64,000 nucleotides of DNA from BPGX01 sp035405785 (lineage in GTDB: Bacteria; Bacteroidota; Bacteroidia; B-17B0; Aurantibacillaceae), in NCBI GenBank assembly GCA_035405785.1, contig DAONJS010000005.1, forward strand, positions 1 to 64,000, given 5' to 3'. The notes under the pieces are model-generated. The model ran no database searches, was not told the origin of the DNA, and saw only the letters and a program-made list of their open reading frames with translations. Numbering within the stretch: the first letter of the stretch is position 1; every line of letters begins with the position of its first letter. Made by a program: the position numbers and the translations under genes. Shown piece after piece: positions 17,442 through 25,329 of the stretch.

Positions 17442-17903
17442 TTAATTTTTAGAATCCTTATTTTTTTCAAAAATTTCAATAGCCATTTTTTCAATATCAA
17501 AATCCTGATTTAAAAATTCATTGTATAAATTTTTATCCCAGATTTCAATAATGTTATTACTACCTATTACTTTTATATCAGATGAAATATGAGCATATTC
17601 AGCAAGTGGCTTGGGAACTAAAATTCTACCTGCACTATCAGGCATACAAATGGTAGCACCACCCATAAACTTTCTGATAAAAATATCATTGGCTTTTACA
17701 AGACGATTGAGGTTGCGAAGTTTTTCATTCAATGCTTCCCATTCTTGCATTGGGTATAGAGTAAGGCATTGATGATGTAAATTTCTGTTCATTACAAATC
17801 CTCTGTCAAAAGCATTGCCCAATTGCTTTTTCAAGTCAGCAGGAAAAAGCAATCTGTTTTTGGCATCTACTTTGCAATCAAATTCTCCAATAAGTGTTAG
17901 CAC
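17442..17903 (-). CDS. mraZ: Transcriptional regulator MraZ (GTG start)
   Basis: DNA-binding regulator of the dcw cluster with two SpoVT/AbrB-type halves, the first opening LIGEFDCKVDAKNRLLFPA and the second carrying DSAGRILVPKPLAEYA. The frame can be extended to TTG at 17942, but that TTG lies upstream of an exact TAnnTTTG -7 motif at 17928-17935. GTG at 17903 is therefore chosen and gives MLTLIGEFDCK, the normal MraZ N-terminus, and 153 residues. The repeats at 17953-17982 are its likely operator, implying autoregulation. First gene of the dcw operon. Confidence 0.95.
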   Translation of the reverse strand: MLTLIGEFDCKVDAKNRLLFPADLKKQLGNAFDRGFVMNRNLHHQCLTLYPMQEWEALNEKLRNLNRLVKANDIFIRKFMGGATICMPDSAGRILVPKPLAEYAHISSDIKVIGSNNIIEIWDKNLYNEFLNQDFDIEKMAIEIFEKNKDSKN

Positions 17904-17927
17904 AGAAAAAGGATTTGTAATTGCGGA

Positions 17928-17935
17928 CAAAAATA
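17928..17935 (-). promoter_or_regulatory. -7 element of the mraZ/dcw promoter
   Basis: The minus strand reads TATTTTTG, an exact TAnnTTTG. The predicted start of transcription is about 18 bases before the GTG start of mraZ. The place where a -33 element would fall (about 17955-17958) is inside the GTGGTAAAAA repeats, so a bound MraZ would block it. Confidence 0.6.
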
Positions 17936-17952
17936 TGGACAATTTTTCTATT

Positions 17953-17982
17953 TTTTACCACTTTTTACCACTTTTTACCACC
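17953..17982 (-). promoter_or_regulatory. MraZ box: three GTGGT repeats, 10-bp period
   Basis: The minus strand has GTGGTAAAAA three times in direct tandem, one copy per helical turn. This fits the published MraZ operator pattern of repeated AAAGTG[G/T] with 3-base spacers in mollicutes, and of TGGG-type repeats in E. coli. It lies directly upstream of mraZ and over the -33 position. Confidence 0.8.
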
Positions 17983-17999
17983 TTGTTAATAAAATTCAA

Positions 18000-18022
18000 T
18001 TATCAACAATAATTGTGGATAA
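18000..18022. promoter_or_regulatory. Palindrome with DnaA-box sequences
   Basis: TTATCAACAAT and ATTGTGGATAA face each other around one central A, matching at 10 of 11 positions. The right half contains TTATCCACA on the minus strand, the consensus DnaA box, and the left half is one base off. A third copy lies at 18116-18124. Function is not proven. Confidence 0.5.
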
Positions 18023-18095
18023 TTTTTATACGAAGAAAAATTTATTAAAATTCAATAAAATTGAGCATTTCAGGAGTTTTAATGACTTAAAATAA

Positions 18096-18131
18096 AAAAT
18101 GGTTATCCTTTAAATTGTGGATAACCATTTT
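18096..18131 (-). terminator. Rho-independent terminator of the TonB receptor gene
   Basis: A perfect 13-bp inverted repeat, AAAATGGTTATCC and GGATAACCATTTT, with a 10-base loop. On the minus strand it is followed by a T-rich run (TTTTTTATTTT). It lies 86 bases past the stop of the TonB receptor gene. Confidence 0.75.
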
Positions 18132-18185
18132 GTTGTAATGAGAAAATTTTACCTGAAAATTAGTTTAAAAAAGGGATTTTTTTAG

Positions 18186-18206
18186 AAAAAGTGGTAAAAA
18201 GTGGTA
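18186..18206 (+). promoter_or_regulatory. Second, opposed MraZ-box-like repeat pair
   Basis: The plus strand has AAAAAGTGGT twice in tandem with a 10-bp period, the same unit as the mraZ operator but in the opposite orientation and about 210 bp away. It sits just past the end of the TonB receptor gene. It may be a second MraZ site or a chance A/T-rich likeness. Confidence 0.45.
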
Positions 18207-18216
18207 TTGTGTGAAA

Positions 18217-20442
18217 TTAGAAAGTTAATCTCAGTGCTACAAAGATATTTCTTCCTGGAGCATTGATACCACTGGCAAAAACGCGGTATTGAGTGTCTAA
18301 GATATTATCTACCCCACCATTTAAGTAAAGATACTTCCAAACATTCCATTGAAATCTAAAATTGATTGTATACCATGCAGGCATTCCAGTTGGAGGAGCA
18401 TATTGTAAATTATCTTCCCCAAAAAGATTGTAATCCTGTAATTTTTTCTGTCCATTAAAAATTGAAAACAACTGAAATGAAAGTTTTTGTGATGGCTTAT
18501 AAGTGAAAGAAATTCTTCCAAATACTGGTGGTATATGATCAAGAGGATAATCTACTGAATCAGTTTTAATTCTGCCATAAGTGTAATTTAATGAAGCACC
18601 TATGATGAAATGTTCATTTAATTCAGAATGTAATTCAGTGGAAAAACCATAAATATAAGCAAATCTTTTATTTTGATTGGCAAGCACCTGACTTTTTACA
18701 CCATTGTAAATAATAGAATCTTGACCATTGTACTTAAATTTATCTGTAACAATAGCATCATAAATTTGTGTGTAAAATAAAGTTGTAGAGAAGTAACTAT
18801 TTTTATTGAAGAAATACTGAATATTTAAATCTTCATTCAAAGTTTTTTCGGGCTGGATATCAGGATTTGGAACAATAACAGCACCTGGCTGTGAATCAAA
18901 TACTTTTCCTAAATCATCTACATTTGGCACTCTGTATCCTGATGAAAGTAAAAAGGAAAGTTTCCATTTATCTTCAATGTTTTGTATAAGCCCTATATTT
19001 CCTGAGTAAGTAATGTTGTTTTGTTTAGCATCTTTAAAAGGAAATTTGAAGAATGTGGTATCATTAAATTTTGCGTAAAGATTAGCAATACCTGCTCTTA
19101 CACCATCAACAAGAATTAATTTTTGACCATTGATATACCATTTATGAGATAAATAAAGAGACGCCCACATCATTTGGCTACCACCATCGGGATAACGAGT
19201 ATCTGCAGGTGATACAGAATTGGTATTTACATTAGTAAATTTAGCTGTTGATTGAACTGTGTTATATTGGACATCAAGTCCATATTGTAAATGATGTTTT
19301 TCCCATTTTTTAACAGCATCCAAATTAAATCCATAAACATTTACATTTTCAATCTGGCTTTTTCTTTTGGAATTGTTGAATCTTCTTGAATGACGGCTTT
19401 CTTCAATTTGTTGATAATTAGCAATTACTCTTATGAAATCTGATATAGCAGTTTTTTTAGAATACTGAAAATCATAAGCTGTCAATAATCTTTTTTGTGG
19501 TCCATAATACCATTCTGCAAATTTTGGATTAGAACCAGAAAATTCTGTAAGACGGTCATAACGTGGTACATCAGATGAATTAGAGTATTGAATATTGATA
19601 ATGTGTTTTGTAAATTCATTTTGTTGAAATAAAAATTTTTGAACTAAATCATATTGAGAATATTCACTTTTTACTTGTTTGTATTTGTCAGAATTTTTCA
19701 CTTTCACATCAGTATTGTTTTCTCTATCCTGATAATATTCTCTAATTCCAAATCCTTGTGGATAAAAAGGATTAGCATTTTTTCCCATCATTAAATCTCC
19801 AAATTGAGAGTATGTAAAAGAAGTCCATGAAGCAAATTTTTTAAATCCTAAATTAAAATCAATATGGTTAGTAGATTCGTTATTTACACTACCATAGCGA
19901 GAAAAAGCATTGACTTTCAAATTGAGTTTTTGTTCTTCATTTGCTAATAGAGGATTTTTTGTATATAAATGGATAACACCACCTAATGCATCACTACCAT
20001 AAATTGTGGAAGAAGGACCATAAATAACTTCCACTTTTTCAAAACTATTGTTATCAGTAGTAATGATATTTTGTAAATGACCAGATCTGTAAATAGCATT
20101 ATTCATTCTAATACCATCTATCACCAGCAATACTCTACTTGCTTCAAAACCTCTGATGACAGGGCTTCCACCACCTTGCTGACTTTTTTGAACAAATGTT
20201 GCTCCAGAATTTTGAATAACATCAGCAGAGTTTTGAGTTTGAAGAAAAGATAATTCATCTTTTGTTAGAATTTTAATTTGTTGGGCTGTTTCTTTCTTTT
20301 TTTCAATTATTCTATTTACAGAAACTTCAACTTCCTGTAATGTATTTGCTTTGAGTGTATCTGTATTTGAATCATTTTGTGCATTTGTAGTTAATGTAAT
20401 TGATATTGCACTTAATGCATATAATATTTTTTGAGTTTTCAT
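18217..20442 (-). CDS. TonB-dependent outer membrane receptor, haemoglobin/haem-type plug
   Basis: A 741-residue outer membrane receptor with signal peptide (MKTQKILYALSAISITLTTNA), plug domain (about 35-160) and a 22-strand-type barrel ending in an aromatic residue (ALRLTF). The plug segments RGFEASRVLLVIDGIRMNNA and YRSGH, then YGPSSTIYGSDALGG, resemble the haem/haemoglobin/lactoferrin receptor group, but the substrate cannot be fixed from sequence. An acidic LQEVEVSV string after the signal peptide may be the TonB box. It follows a small membrane protein gene (20552-21061) on the same strand after a 109-base gap. Confidence 0.9.
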   Translation of the reverse strand: MKTQKILYALSAISITLTTNAQNDSNTDTLKANTLQEVEVSVNRIIEKKKETAQQIKILTKDELSFLQTQNSADVIQNSGATFVQKSQQGGGSPVIRGFEASRVLLVIDGIRMNNAIYRSGHLQNIITTDNNSFEKVEVIYGPSSTIYGSDALGGVIHLYTKNPLLANEEQKLNLKVNAFSRYGSVNNESTNHIDFNLGFKKFASWTSFTYSQFGDLMMGKNANPFYPQGFGIREYYQDRENNTDVKVKNSDKYKQVKSEYSQYDLVQKFLFQQNEFTKHIINIQYSNSSDVPRYDRLTEFSGSNPKFAEWYYGPQKRLLTAYDFQYSKKTAISDFIRVIANYQQIEESRHSRRFNNSKRKSQIENVNVYGFNLDAVKKWEKHHLQYGLDVQYNTVQSTAKFTNVNTNSVSPADTRYPDGGSQMMWASLYLSHKWYINGQKLILVDGVRAGIANLYAKFNDTTFFKFPFKDAKQNNITYSGNIGLIQNIEDKWKLSFLLSSGYRVPNVDDLGKVFDSQPGAVIVPNPDIQPEKTLNEDLNIQYFFNKNSYFSTTLFYTQIYDAIVTDKFKYNGQDSIIYNGVKSQVLANQNKRFAYIYGFSTELHSELNEHFIIGASLNYTYGRIKTDSVDYPLDHIPPVFGRISFTYKPSQKLSFQLFSIFNGQKKLQDYNLFGEDNLQYAPPTGMPAWYTINFRFQWNVWKYLYLNGGVDNILDTQYRVFASGINAPGRNIFVALRLTF

Positions 20443-20551
20443 ATTTTAATTTTTTGTGATTATTGAATTAAATAAATTTTGTTTTATGGAAAATAATAAA
20501 AAGACAACAGAATGCACAATAAGTACATTCTAATTTGATAAAGTGAGTAAC

Positions 20552-21061
20552 TTAAAAAACAAATTCAGGAGGAGGCGTAGATTTATCTATAAAAACATCT
20601 GATAAATTAACTGAACAAAAATTCACAAAAACAATTTTTTTTAAAACAATGTTTAATTTTTCAAAAATACTTTCTTTGTTATCATTGAAAAAATTTAAAC
20701 TAAAAAATACGGAAAGATTTATCTTATCTAAAATATGTAATAACTTTCTGAACTTTTTCAACAATTCAGTTTCTTCTGAATCTTTGAAAATTTTTAAAAC
20801 AATTTTATCCCCCACTTTATCATAATCAACAATATCATACATTTCATTATCTATTTGTATTTCTTTACCATCGTTTATTTTTGATTTAATATAATCATCA
20901 ATCTTCATTTCAAAAGAAAAAATGTTTTTATTTGATAAATCATCCTTTAAATATAAATTTTCATATCTGATTAAATCCCGCTGAATACTTAAAAATAAAG
21001 GAATAACAGCAATATAAATTGCCAGCAACAATAACAAATATCTTGAAAAAACTTTATTCAT
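20552..21061 (-). CDS. Small membrane-anchored protein with PPP tail
   Basis: Not recognised by name. The 169-residue product starts with a signal-anchor helix (YLLLLLAIYIAVIPLFLSI). A middle part has EMYDIVDYDKVGDKIVLKIFKDSEETELL, a second hydrophobic stretch follows, and it ends STPPPEFVF. From memory, small proteins with a MYDV-like motif, a D-x-E motif and a Pro-rich end occur next to TonB receptors in Bacteroidota, which would fit its place upstream of one here. It may be a periplasmic partner of the receptor; the function is unknown. Confidence 0.7.
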   Translation of the reverse strand: MNKVFSRYLLLLLAIYIAVIPLFLSIQRDLIRYENLYLKDDLSNKNIFSFEMKIDDYIKSKINDGKEIQIDNEMYDIVDYDKVGDKIVLKIFKDSEETELLKKFRKLLHILDKINLSVFFSLNFFNDNKESIFEKLNIVLKKIVFVNFCSVNLSDVFIDKSTPPPEFVF

Positions 21062-21145
21062 TAAGGAATTGAATAATAATTTATTAAAGTTTATTAAATC
21101 TTTCTACAATAATTTTATTCTCTTTATTTTCAAGCCCAAAAAATA

Positions 21146-23092
21146 ATGAATAAATCTTATTCCATCTTAATTTTGTTAGTTTTTGGTGTATTATTAACTT
21201 TTGCTCAGAAAAAACCCAAAGCATACAGCACTACTAATGAAAAAGCTATTAAATATTACGAAGAAAGCAAAAAGTATTTTGCTCAATATAAAGACAAAGA
21301 AGCAGAGGAATATCTAACAAAAGCCCTTCAAAAAGATGATAATTTTATAGAAGCACATTCTGCTTATGCTCAACTTTTAGTTGAGAAAAAAAGATTTTCA
21401 GAAGCCGTTACACATTTGAAAAAAGCCATTAGTATCAATCCTGACGCTTATCCTGTCAACTTTTTTATGTTAGCTAATATATCCATGATTCAAGGAGATT
21501 ATGAAACCGCATATAATTCTTACAAAAAGTTTTTGTCTTACAAATACATCAATCCAGATATGAAGGAAATTGCCGAAAGAGAAATTAAAAATGCAGAATT
21601 TGGAATGAATGCCGTTAAACATCCACAGGAATTTAAGCCCATCAATATTGGAAATGCTATAAACACTGCAGAAGATGAGTATTTTCCTTCCATTACAGCA
21701 GATGGAGAAACATTTATATTTACAAGAAAAGTAGGGCAACAAGAAGATTTTTATATTTCAACAAAAGTAAATGGTAAATGGCAAGCCGCAGTGCCCCTAA
21801 AAGAAATTAATTCTTATGGAAATGAAGGATCGCCAAGCATTTCAGCAGATGGTAAAATAATGTTTTTTGCATCTTGTATGAATATAGAGGGAAATTATGG
21901 TTCACCAGATAGAAAAGGTTACGGAAGTTGTGATATTTTTTATTCTGAAAGAATAAATGGAAAATGGTCTAAACCAGTCAATGTAGGCCCGCCCATTAAT
22001 ACACAGCATTGGGAAACACAACCATCTTTTTCATCCGATGGCAGAACATTATATTTTGTAAGGGGGTATGTGAATCGTGGAGAAATAAAGCAAGGTGATA
22101 TCTATATGGCAGTAATGGATGAGAATGGAAAATTCTCTGAACCCGTTAAATTAGGTAGCAACATAAACACAGACAGAGATGAAGAATCCGTTTTTATTCA
22201 TCCCGATAATCAAACACTTTATTTTTCAAGTAATGGGCACATTGGAATGGGAGGTTTAGATATTTATATGAGTAAAAGACAAGCAGATGGAAGTTGGGGA
22301 CCTGCTATCAATTTAGGTTATCCAATAAATACAAACAATGATGAAAACAGTTTGCTTGTAGATCCATCAGGAAAAATTGCTTATTTTGCAAGTAATAGAA
22401 AAGATGGTTATGGCGGATTAGATATTTATCAATTTGAACTTCCTGAAAATGTTCGTCCCGAAAAAATTACTTATGTAAAAGGCAAAGTTTATGATGCTGT
22501 AACAAAACAACCATTGATTGCAAATTTTGAAGTATATGATTTATCTTCACAAAATAAAGTAACCACTTCATTTTCGGATATTAAGGGCAATTTTTTAGTA
22601 ACACTCACTGCTGGAAAAAATTATATGATTAATGTAAATCAAACAGGATACTTATTTTACAGTGATAATTTTTCATTAGAAAATGTTGAGACCAGTTTTG
22701 AAAAGCCATTTATATTAGACATTCCTCTAATGCCTATTGACACTGGATCAGTAACAGAATTAAAAAATGTTTTTTTTGATGTTAATAAATGGGATTTGAA
22801 ACCAGAAAGTAAAGCAGAACTTAACAAATTAATAGCATTTTTAAAACAAAACCCATCAATTAAAATTGAATTAAGCGGACATACAGATAATAGCGGAGAT
22901 AAAAAATTTAATCAAACACTTTCTACTAATCGTGCAAAAGCTGTATATGATTATTTAATAAAAGAAGGGGGAATAAGTCCGCAAAGATTAACATACAGGG
23001 GTTATGGTGATACACGTCCAAAAGTGCCCAATGATAGTCCTGAAAATAAAGCTAAAAACAGAAGAACAGAGTTCAAAATAACTGGGAAATAA
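21146..23092 (+). CDS. PorE-like OmpA-family protein (TPR, PD40 propeller, CRD, OmpA)
   Basis: 648 residues with a signal peptide ending at LTFAQ. The order is TPR repeats (about 25-130), a WD40/PD40-like propeller (about 165-435; repeats such as SISADGKIMFFAS, SFSSDGRTLYFV and SLLVDPSGKIAYFAS), a carboxypeptidase-regulatory-like domain (about 440-530) and a C-terminal OmpA peptidoglycan-binding domain (FFDVNKWDLKPES, GHTDNSGD, NRRTEF). This is the domain order published for PorE (PG1058) of the Porphyromonas type IX secretion system. No lipobox Cys is seen. Other OmpA proteins share parts of this layout, so the T9SS role is probable, not proven. Confidence 0.9.
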   Translation: MNKSYSILILLVFGVLLTFAQKKPKAYSTTNEKAIKYYEESKKYFAQYKDKEAEEYLTKALQKDDNFIEAHSAYAQLLVEKKRFSEAVTHLKKAISINPDAYPVNFFMLANISMIQGDYETAYNSYKKFLSYKYINPDMKEIAEREIKNAEFGMNAVKHPQEFKPINIGNAINTAEDEYFPSITADGETFIFTRKVGQQEDFYISTKVNGKWQAAVPLKEINSYGNEGSPSISADGKIMFFASCMNIEGNYGSPDRKGYGSCDIFYSERINGKWSKPVNVGPPINTQHWETQPSFSSDGRTLYFVRGYVNRGEIKQGDIYMAVMDENGKFSEPVKLGSNINTDRDEESVFIHPDNQTLYFSSNGHIGMGGLDIYMSKRQADGSWGPAINLGYPINTNNDENSLLVDPSGKIAYFASNRKDGYGGLDIYQFELPENVRPEKITYVKGKVYDAVTKQPLIANFEVYDLSSQNKVTTSFSDIKGNFLVTLTAGKNYMINVNQTGYLFYSDNFSLENVETSFEKPFILDIPLMPIDTGSVTELKNVFFDVNKWDLKPESKAELNKLIAFLKQNPSIKIELSGHTDNSGDKKFNQTLSTNRAKAVYDYLIKEGGISPQRLTYRGYGDTRPKVPNDSPENKAKNRRTEFKITGK

Positions 23093-23105
23093 GTTTAAAA
23101 TAAAA

Positions 23106-23131
23106 AAGAGAAAGCTTAAATACTTTCTCTT
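23106..23131 (-). terminator. Terminator of tRNA-Met
   Basis: A 9-bp perfect inverted repeat, AAGAGAAAG and CTTTCTCTT, with an 8-base loop. On the minus strand it is followed by a T-rich run (TTTTATTTTA). It lies 9 bases past the tRNA end and before the porE-like stop, so it may also insulate the convergent transcript. Confidence 0.75.
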
Positions 23132-23139
23132 ACACTTAG

Positions 23140-23213
23140 TAGCGAGGACGGGATTTGAACCCGTGACCTCAGGGTTATGAATCCTGCGCTCTAACCAACT
23201 GAGCTACCTCGCC
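23140..23213 (-). tRNA. tRNA-Met (anticodon CAT)
   Basis: The minus strand shows acceptor GGCGAGG paired with CCTCGCT (G1-U72 wobble) and discriminator A, D arm AGCTCAGTTGGTTAGAGC, anticodon loop TTCATAA, and T arm CGGG-TTCAAAT-CCCG. CCA is not encoded. CAT may belong to elongator Met or to lysidine-modified Ile2. The sequence looks like the elongator Met tRNA of Bacteroidota and lacks the initiator features. Confidence 0.9.
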
Positions 23214-23228
23214 ATTTTTTAGTCGCCG

Positions 23229-23260
23229 CAAAAAAACAAAATTTTTTATTGTCAAACAAA
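23229..23260 (-). promoter_or_regulatory. Promoter of tRNA-Met
   Basis: The minus strand reads TTTG (23257-23260), 20 bases, then TTTTTTTG (23229-23236) followed by CGGCGACT. The -7 box departs from consensus in its second base, but the string TTTGCGGCG is identical to that of the tRNA-Leu promoter. The -33 TTTG lies in the palindrome at 23252-23267. Confidence 0.5.
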
Positions 23261-23267
23261 TGTTTGA
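23252..23267. promoter_or_regulatory. Perfect 16-bp palindrome between tRNA-Met and yidC
   Basis: TCAAACA-AA-TGTTTGA is a perfect inverted repeat with a 2-base centre. It overlaps the -33 element of the divergent tRNA promoter and lies 37 bases upstream of the yidC -33 element. It has operator-like symmetry, but no regulator is known. Confidence 0.35.
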
Positions 23268-23303
23268 TTTACATTTTTACAAAAACTAAGTTTAAAAATT
23301 CTA

Positions 23304-23334
23304 TTTGAGTACATTATTTTAAACATTACCTTCG
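23304..23334 (+). promoter_or_regulatory. Promoter of yidC, -33 TTTG and -7 TACCTTCG
   Basis: TTTG at 23304-23307 and TACCTTCG at 23327-23334 are separated by exactly 19 bases, the spacing expected for the Bacteroidota housekeeping promoter. The -7 box has one mismatch to TAnnTTTG. The yidC start follows 28 bases later. Confidence 0.65.
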
Positions 23335-23362
23335 CACCCCTTAAACTTAAAACCTAAACACT

Positions 23363-25267
23363 GTGGACAAAAATTCAATAATTGGTATTTCACTGATTGC
23401 ACTTATTTTAGGAGTGTGGGTATATATGACCACGCCTTCTGCCGAAGAATTAGCAAACCAAAGAAGAATAAGAGATTCAATTGCACTTGCAGAAAGTAAA
23501 ACTCTTCAACAAAATGAAATTAAAAATAAAATTGAAGACAAAACTGCTTTACCTAAAGTATCCGATTCTACTGCTGTAAAAAATGATAGTATAATTTTAT
23601 CAGAAAAACAAAACTATTACAAAGATTTTTTTATTGCCACAAAAGGAGAAGAAAAACTTTATACTCTTGAAAATGAAAAATTTAAAATAACTTTTACTAA
23701 CAAGGGCGGAAGAATTAAACAGGTAGAATTAAAAGAATATCATCGTTATGGAGATACTTCTTTTTTAAAACTATTTGACAATGACTCTACTTATTATTCA
23801 TTAGCACTAGACGCTTATGAAAGAAGTAGAATTTTTCACACAGATAGTTTTTATTTTTCAGTTCCAACTATTGAAAAAAATAAAATTGTTTTTCGCTTAA
23901 ATACTGCTAAAGACAATTCTTCCATTAATTTTGTTTATACCTTACCAAATAATGACTACACAGTTAAATTTGACATTGAACTATATGGAATGAATGATAT
24001 TATTTCATCTAATATTGATGAATTATTTTTTAATTGGAACTGCCTGATGCCAAGTCAGGAAAAACATATTGTAAAAGAAAAAGAAGTGGCTACAGTTTAT
24101 TTTAAATACACTGATGATAGTCCAGATTATATCAACCCAAGAAAAGAAGAAGAAAAAGAAATCAATGAAATGCCAATAAAATGGGTATGTTTCAAACAAC
24201 AGTTTTTTAACAGCACAATCATTGCAGATAAAGAATTTATGAAAGATGGAAGTTTAATCAAACTTCGCACAAAAGATGAGGATACAAATATAGTAAAAGC
24301 AACAAAAGCAGAATTAGGCATTCCGTTTAGTCATCAAAACAGTGAAACTTTTGGAATGAATTTTTATTTTGGACCCAATCATTATCCAACCTTAAAAAAA
24401 TACGAAGGATGGGATTTACAAGGTATTATTCCAACAGGTTGGTGGATTTTTAAGTATATCAACTCAGGGCTTGTTATTCCAATTTTTAACTGGTTAAAAG
24501 GAACTTTAAATTTTGGCATTATTTTAATTATATTAAACATTATCATCAAAATCATTCTATTTCCAATATTCTACAAAAATTATATGAGTGGAGCCAAAAT
24601 GCGTGCTCTTAAACCAGAAATAGATAAACTTAATGAAAAATACGGACCGAATGGAGATCCTGTAAAAAAACAACAAGATTTAATGGCATTATACCAAAAA
24701 GCTAAAGTCAATCCAATGATGGGATGTTTACTTTTACTTATTCAATTTCCTATTTTAATTGCACTTTTCAATTTTGTTCCCGCTGCAATTGAACTTCGTC
24801 AGGAAGCGTTTTTGTGGGCTGATGATTTATCCACTTACGATAGTATATGGGATTTCGGTAAGATTCCAATCATTTATTCAATTTATGGCGACCATGTTTC
24901 TTTATTCGCATTACTGATGTTTTTATCTACTATTTTATATACATGGCTTAATAGTGAAATGTTATCACCTCAGCAAAATCAACAAGTTCCAGGCATGAAA
25001 TTTATGATGTATTTTATGCCATTGATATTTTTAGCGGTAATGAATAACTATTCTGCAGGATTAAGCTGGTATTATTTTACTGCAAACATCTTAACCTTTG
25101 GACAAACTTATTTATTAAAGTATCTAATTAAAGATGAAAAAATTCGTGCTGAAATTGAAGCTAACTTAAAACAACCTGTTAAAGTAAGTGGGTTTCAAAA
25201 AAGATTGCAAGACATGATGAAGCAACAACAGCAAATGCAACAACAAAAGTCAAAAGGTAAAAAATAG
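23363..25267 (+). CDS. yidC: Membrane protein insertase YidC (GTG start)
   Basis: Inner membrane insertase that works alone or with Sec. It has an N-terminal membrane helix (SIIGISLIALILGVWVYMTT), a large periplasmic beta domain (about 60-350) and the C-terminal Oxa1-like core with five membrane segments, including FGIILIILNIIIKIILFPIFYKNYMSGAKMR and the LKPEIDKLNEKYG cytoplasmic hairpin. The Lys/Gln-rich tail is typical. Length 634 fits Bacteroidota YidC. GTG at 23363 follows a good promoter and gives MDKNSIIG, the normal N-terminus. Confidence 0.97.
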   Translation: MDKNSIIGISLIALILGVWVYMTTPSAEELANQRRIRDSIALAESKTLQQNEIKNKIEDKTALPKVSDSTAVKNDSIILSEKQNYYKDFFIATKGEEKLYTLENEKFKITFTNKGGRIKQVELKEYHRYGDTSFLKLFDNDSTYYSLALDAYERSRIFHTDSFYFSVPTIEKNKIVFRLNTAKDNSSINFVYTLPNNDYTVKFDIELYGMNDIISSNIDELFFNWNCLMPSQEKHIVKEKEVATVYFKYTDDSPDYINPRKEEEKEINEMPIKWVCFKQQFFNSTIIADKEFMKDGSLIKLRTKDEDTNIVKATKAELGIPFSHQNSETFGMNFYFGPNHYPTLKKYEGWDLQGIIPTGWWIFKYINSGLVIPIFNWLKGTLNFGIILIILNIIIKIILFPIFYKNYMSGAKMRALKPEIDKLNEKYGPNGDPVKKQQDLMALYQKAKVNPMMGCLLLLIQFPILIALFNFVPAAIELRQEAFLWADDLSTYDSIWDFGKIPIIYSIYGDHVSLFALLMFLSTILYTWLNSEMLSPQQNQQVPGMKFMMYFMPLIFLAVMNNYSAGLSWYYFTANILTFGQTYLLKYLIKDEKIRAEIEANLKQPVKVSGFQKRLQDMMKQQQQMQQQKSKGKK

Positions 25268-25306
25268 TATTTTTACATTTCGTACTCTTCCCTAAAAAGG
25301 AATTTG

Positions 25307-25314
25307 TAAATTTG
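25307..25314 (+). promoter_or_regulatory. -7 element of the acyltransferase gene
   Basis: TAAATTTG is an exact TAnnTTTG. It overlaps the TTG (25312) that would give the longest reading frame, so translation more likely begins at the ATG at 25330, about 9 bases after the predicted transcript start. Confidence 0.55.
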
Positions 25315-25329
25315 CAGTGTATTATTTGT

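Larger units (their letters stand above)
17904..18216. other. mraZ-TonB receptor intergenic region
   Basis: A 313-bp AT-rich stretch without a gene. From low to high coordinate it holds the mraZ -7 motif, the three-repeat MraZ box, a palindrome with DnaA-box-like halves (18000-18022), a terminator hairpin with another DnaA-box sequence (18096-18131), and an opposed pair of GTGGT repeats (18186-18206). Confidence 0.8.

Noticed and set aside
17904..17942. N-terminal extension of mraZ from TTG at 17942
   Set aside because: The TTG lies upstream of an exact -7 motif, and MraZ proteins normally begin just before the IGEFDCK-like strand.
18000..18124. Firm call of the chromosome replication origin
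   Set aside because: Only two exact and one near DnaA box, no dnaA or par genes nearby and mixed gene orientation to the right; kept as a finding only.
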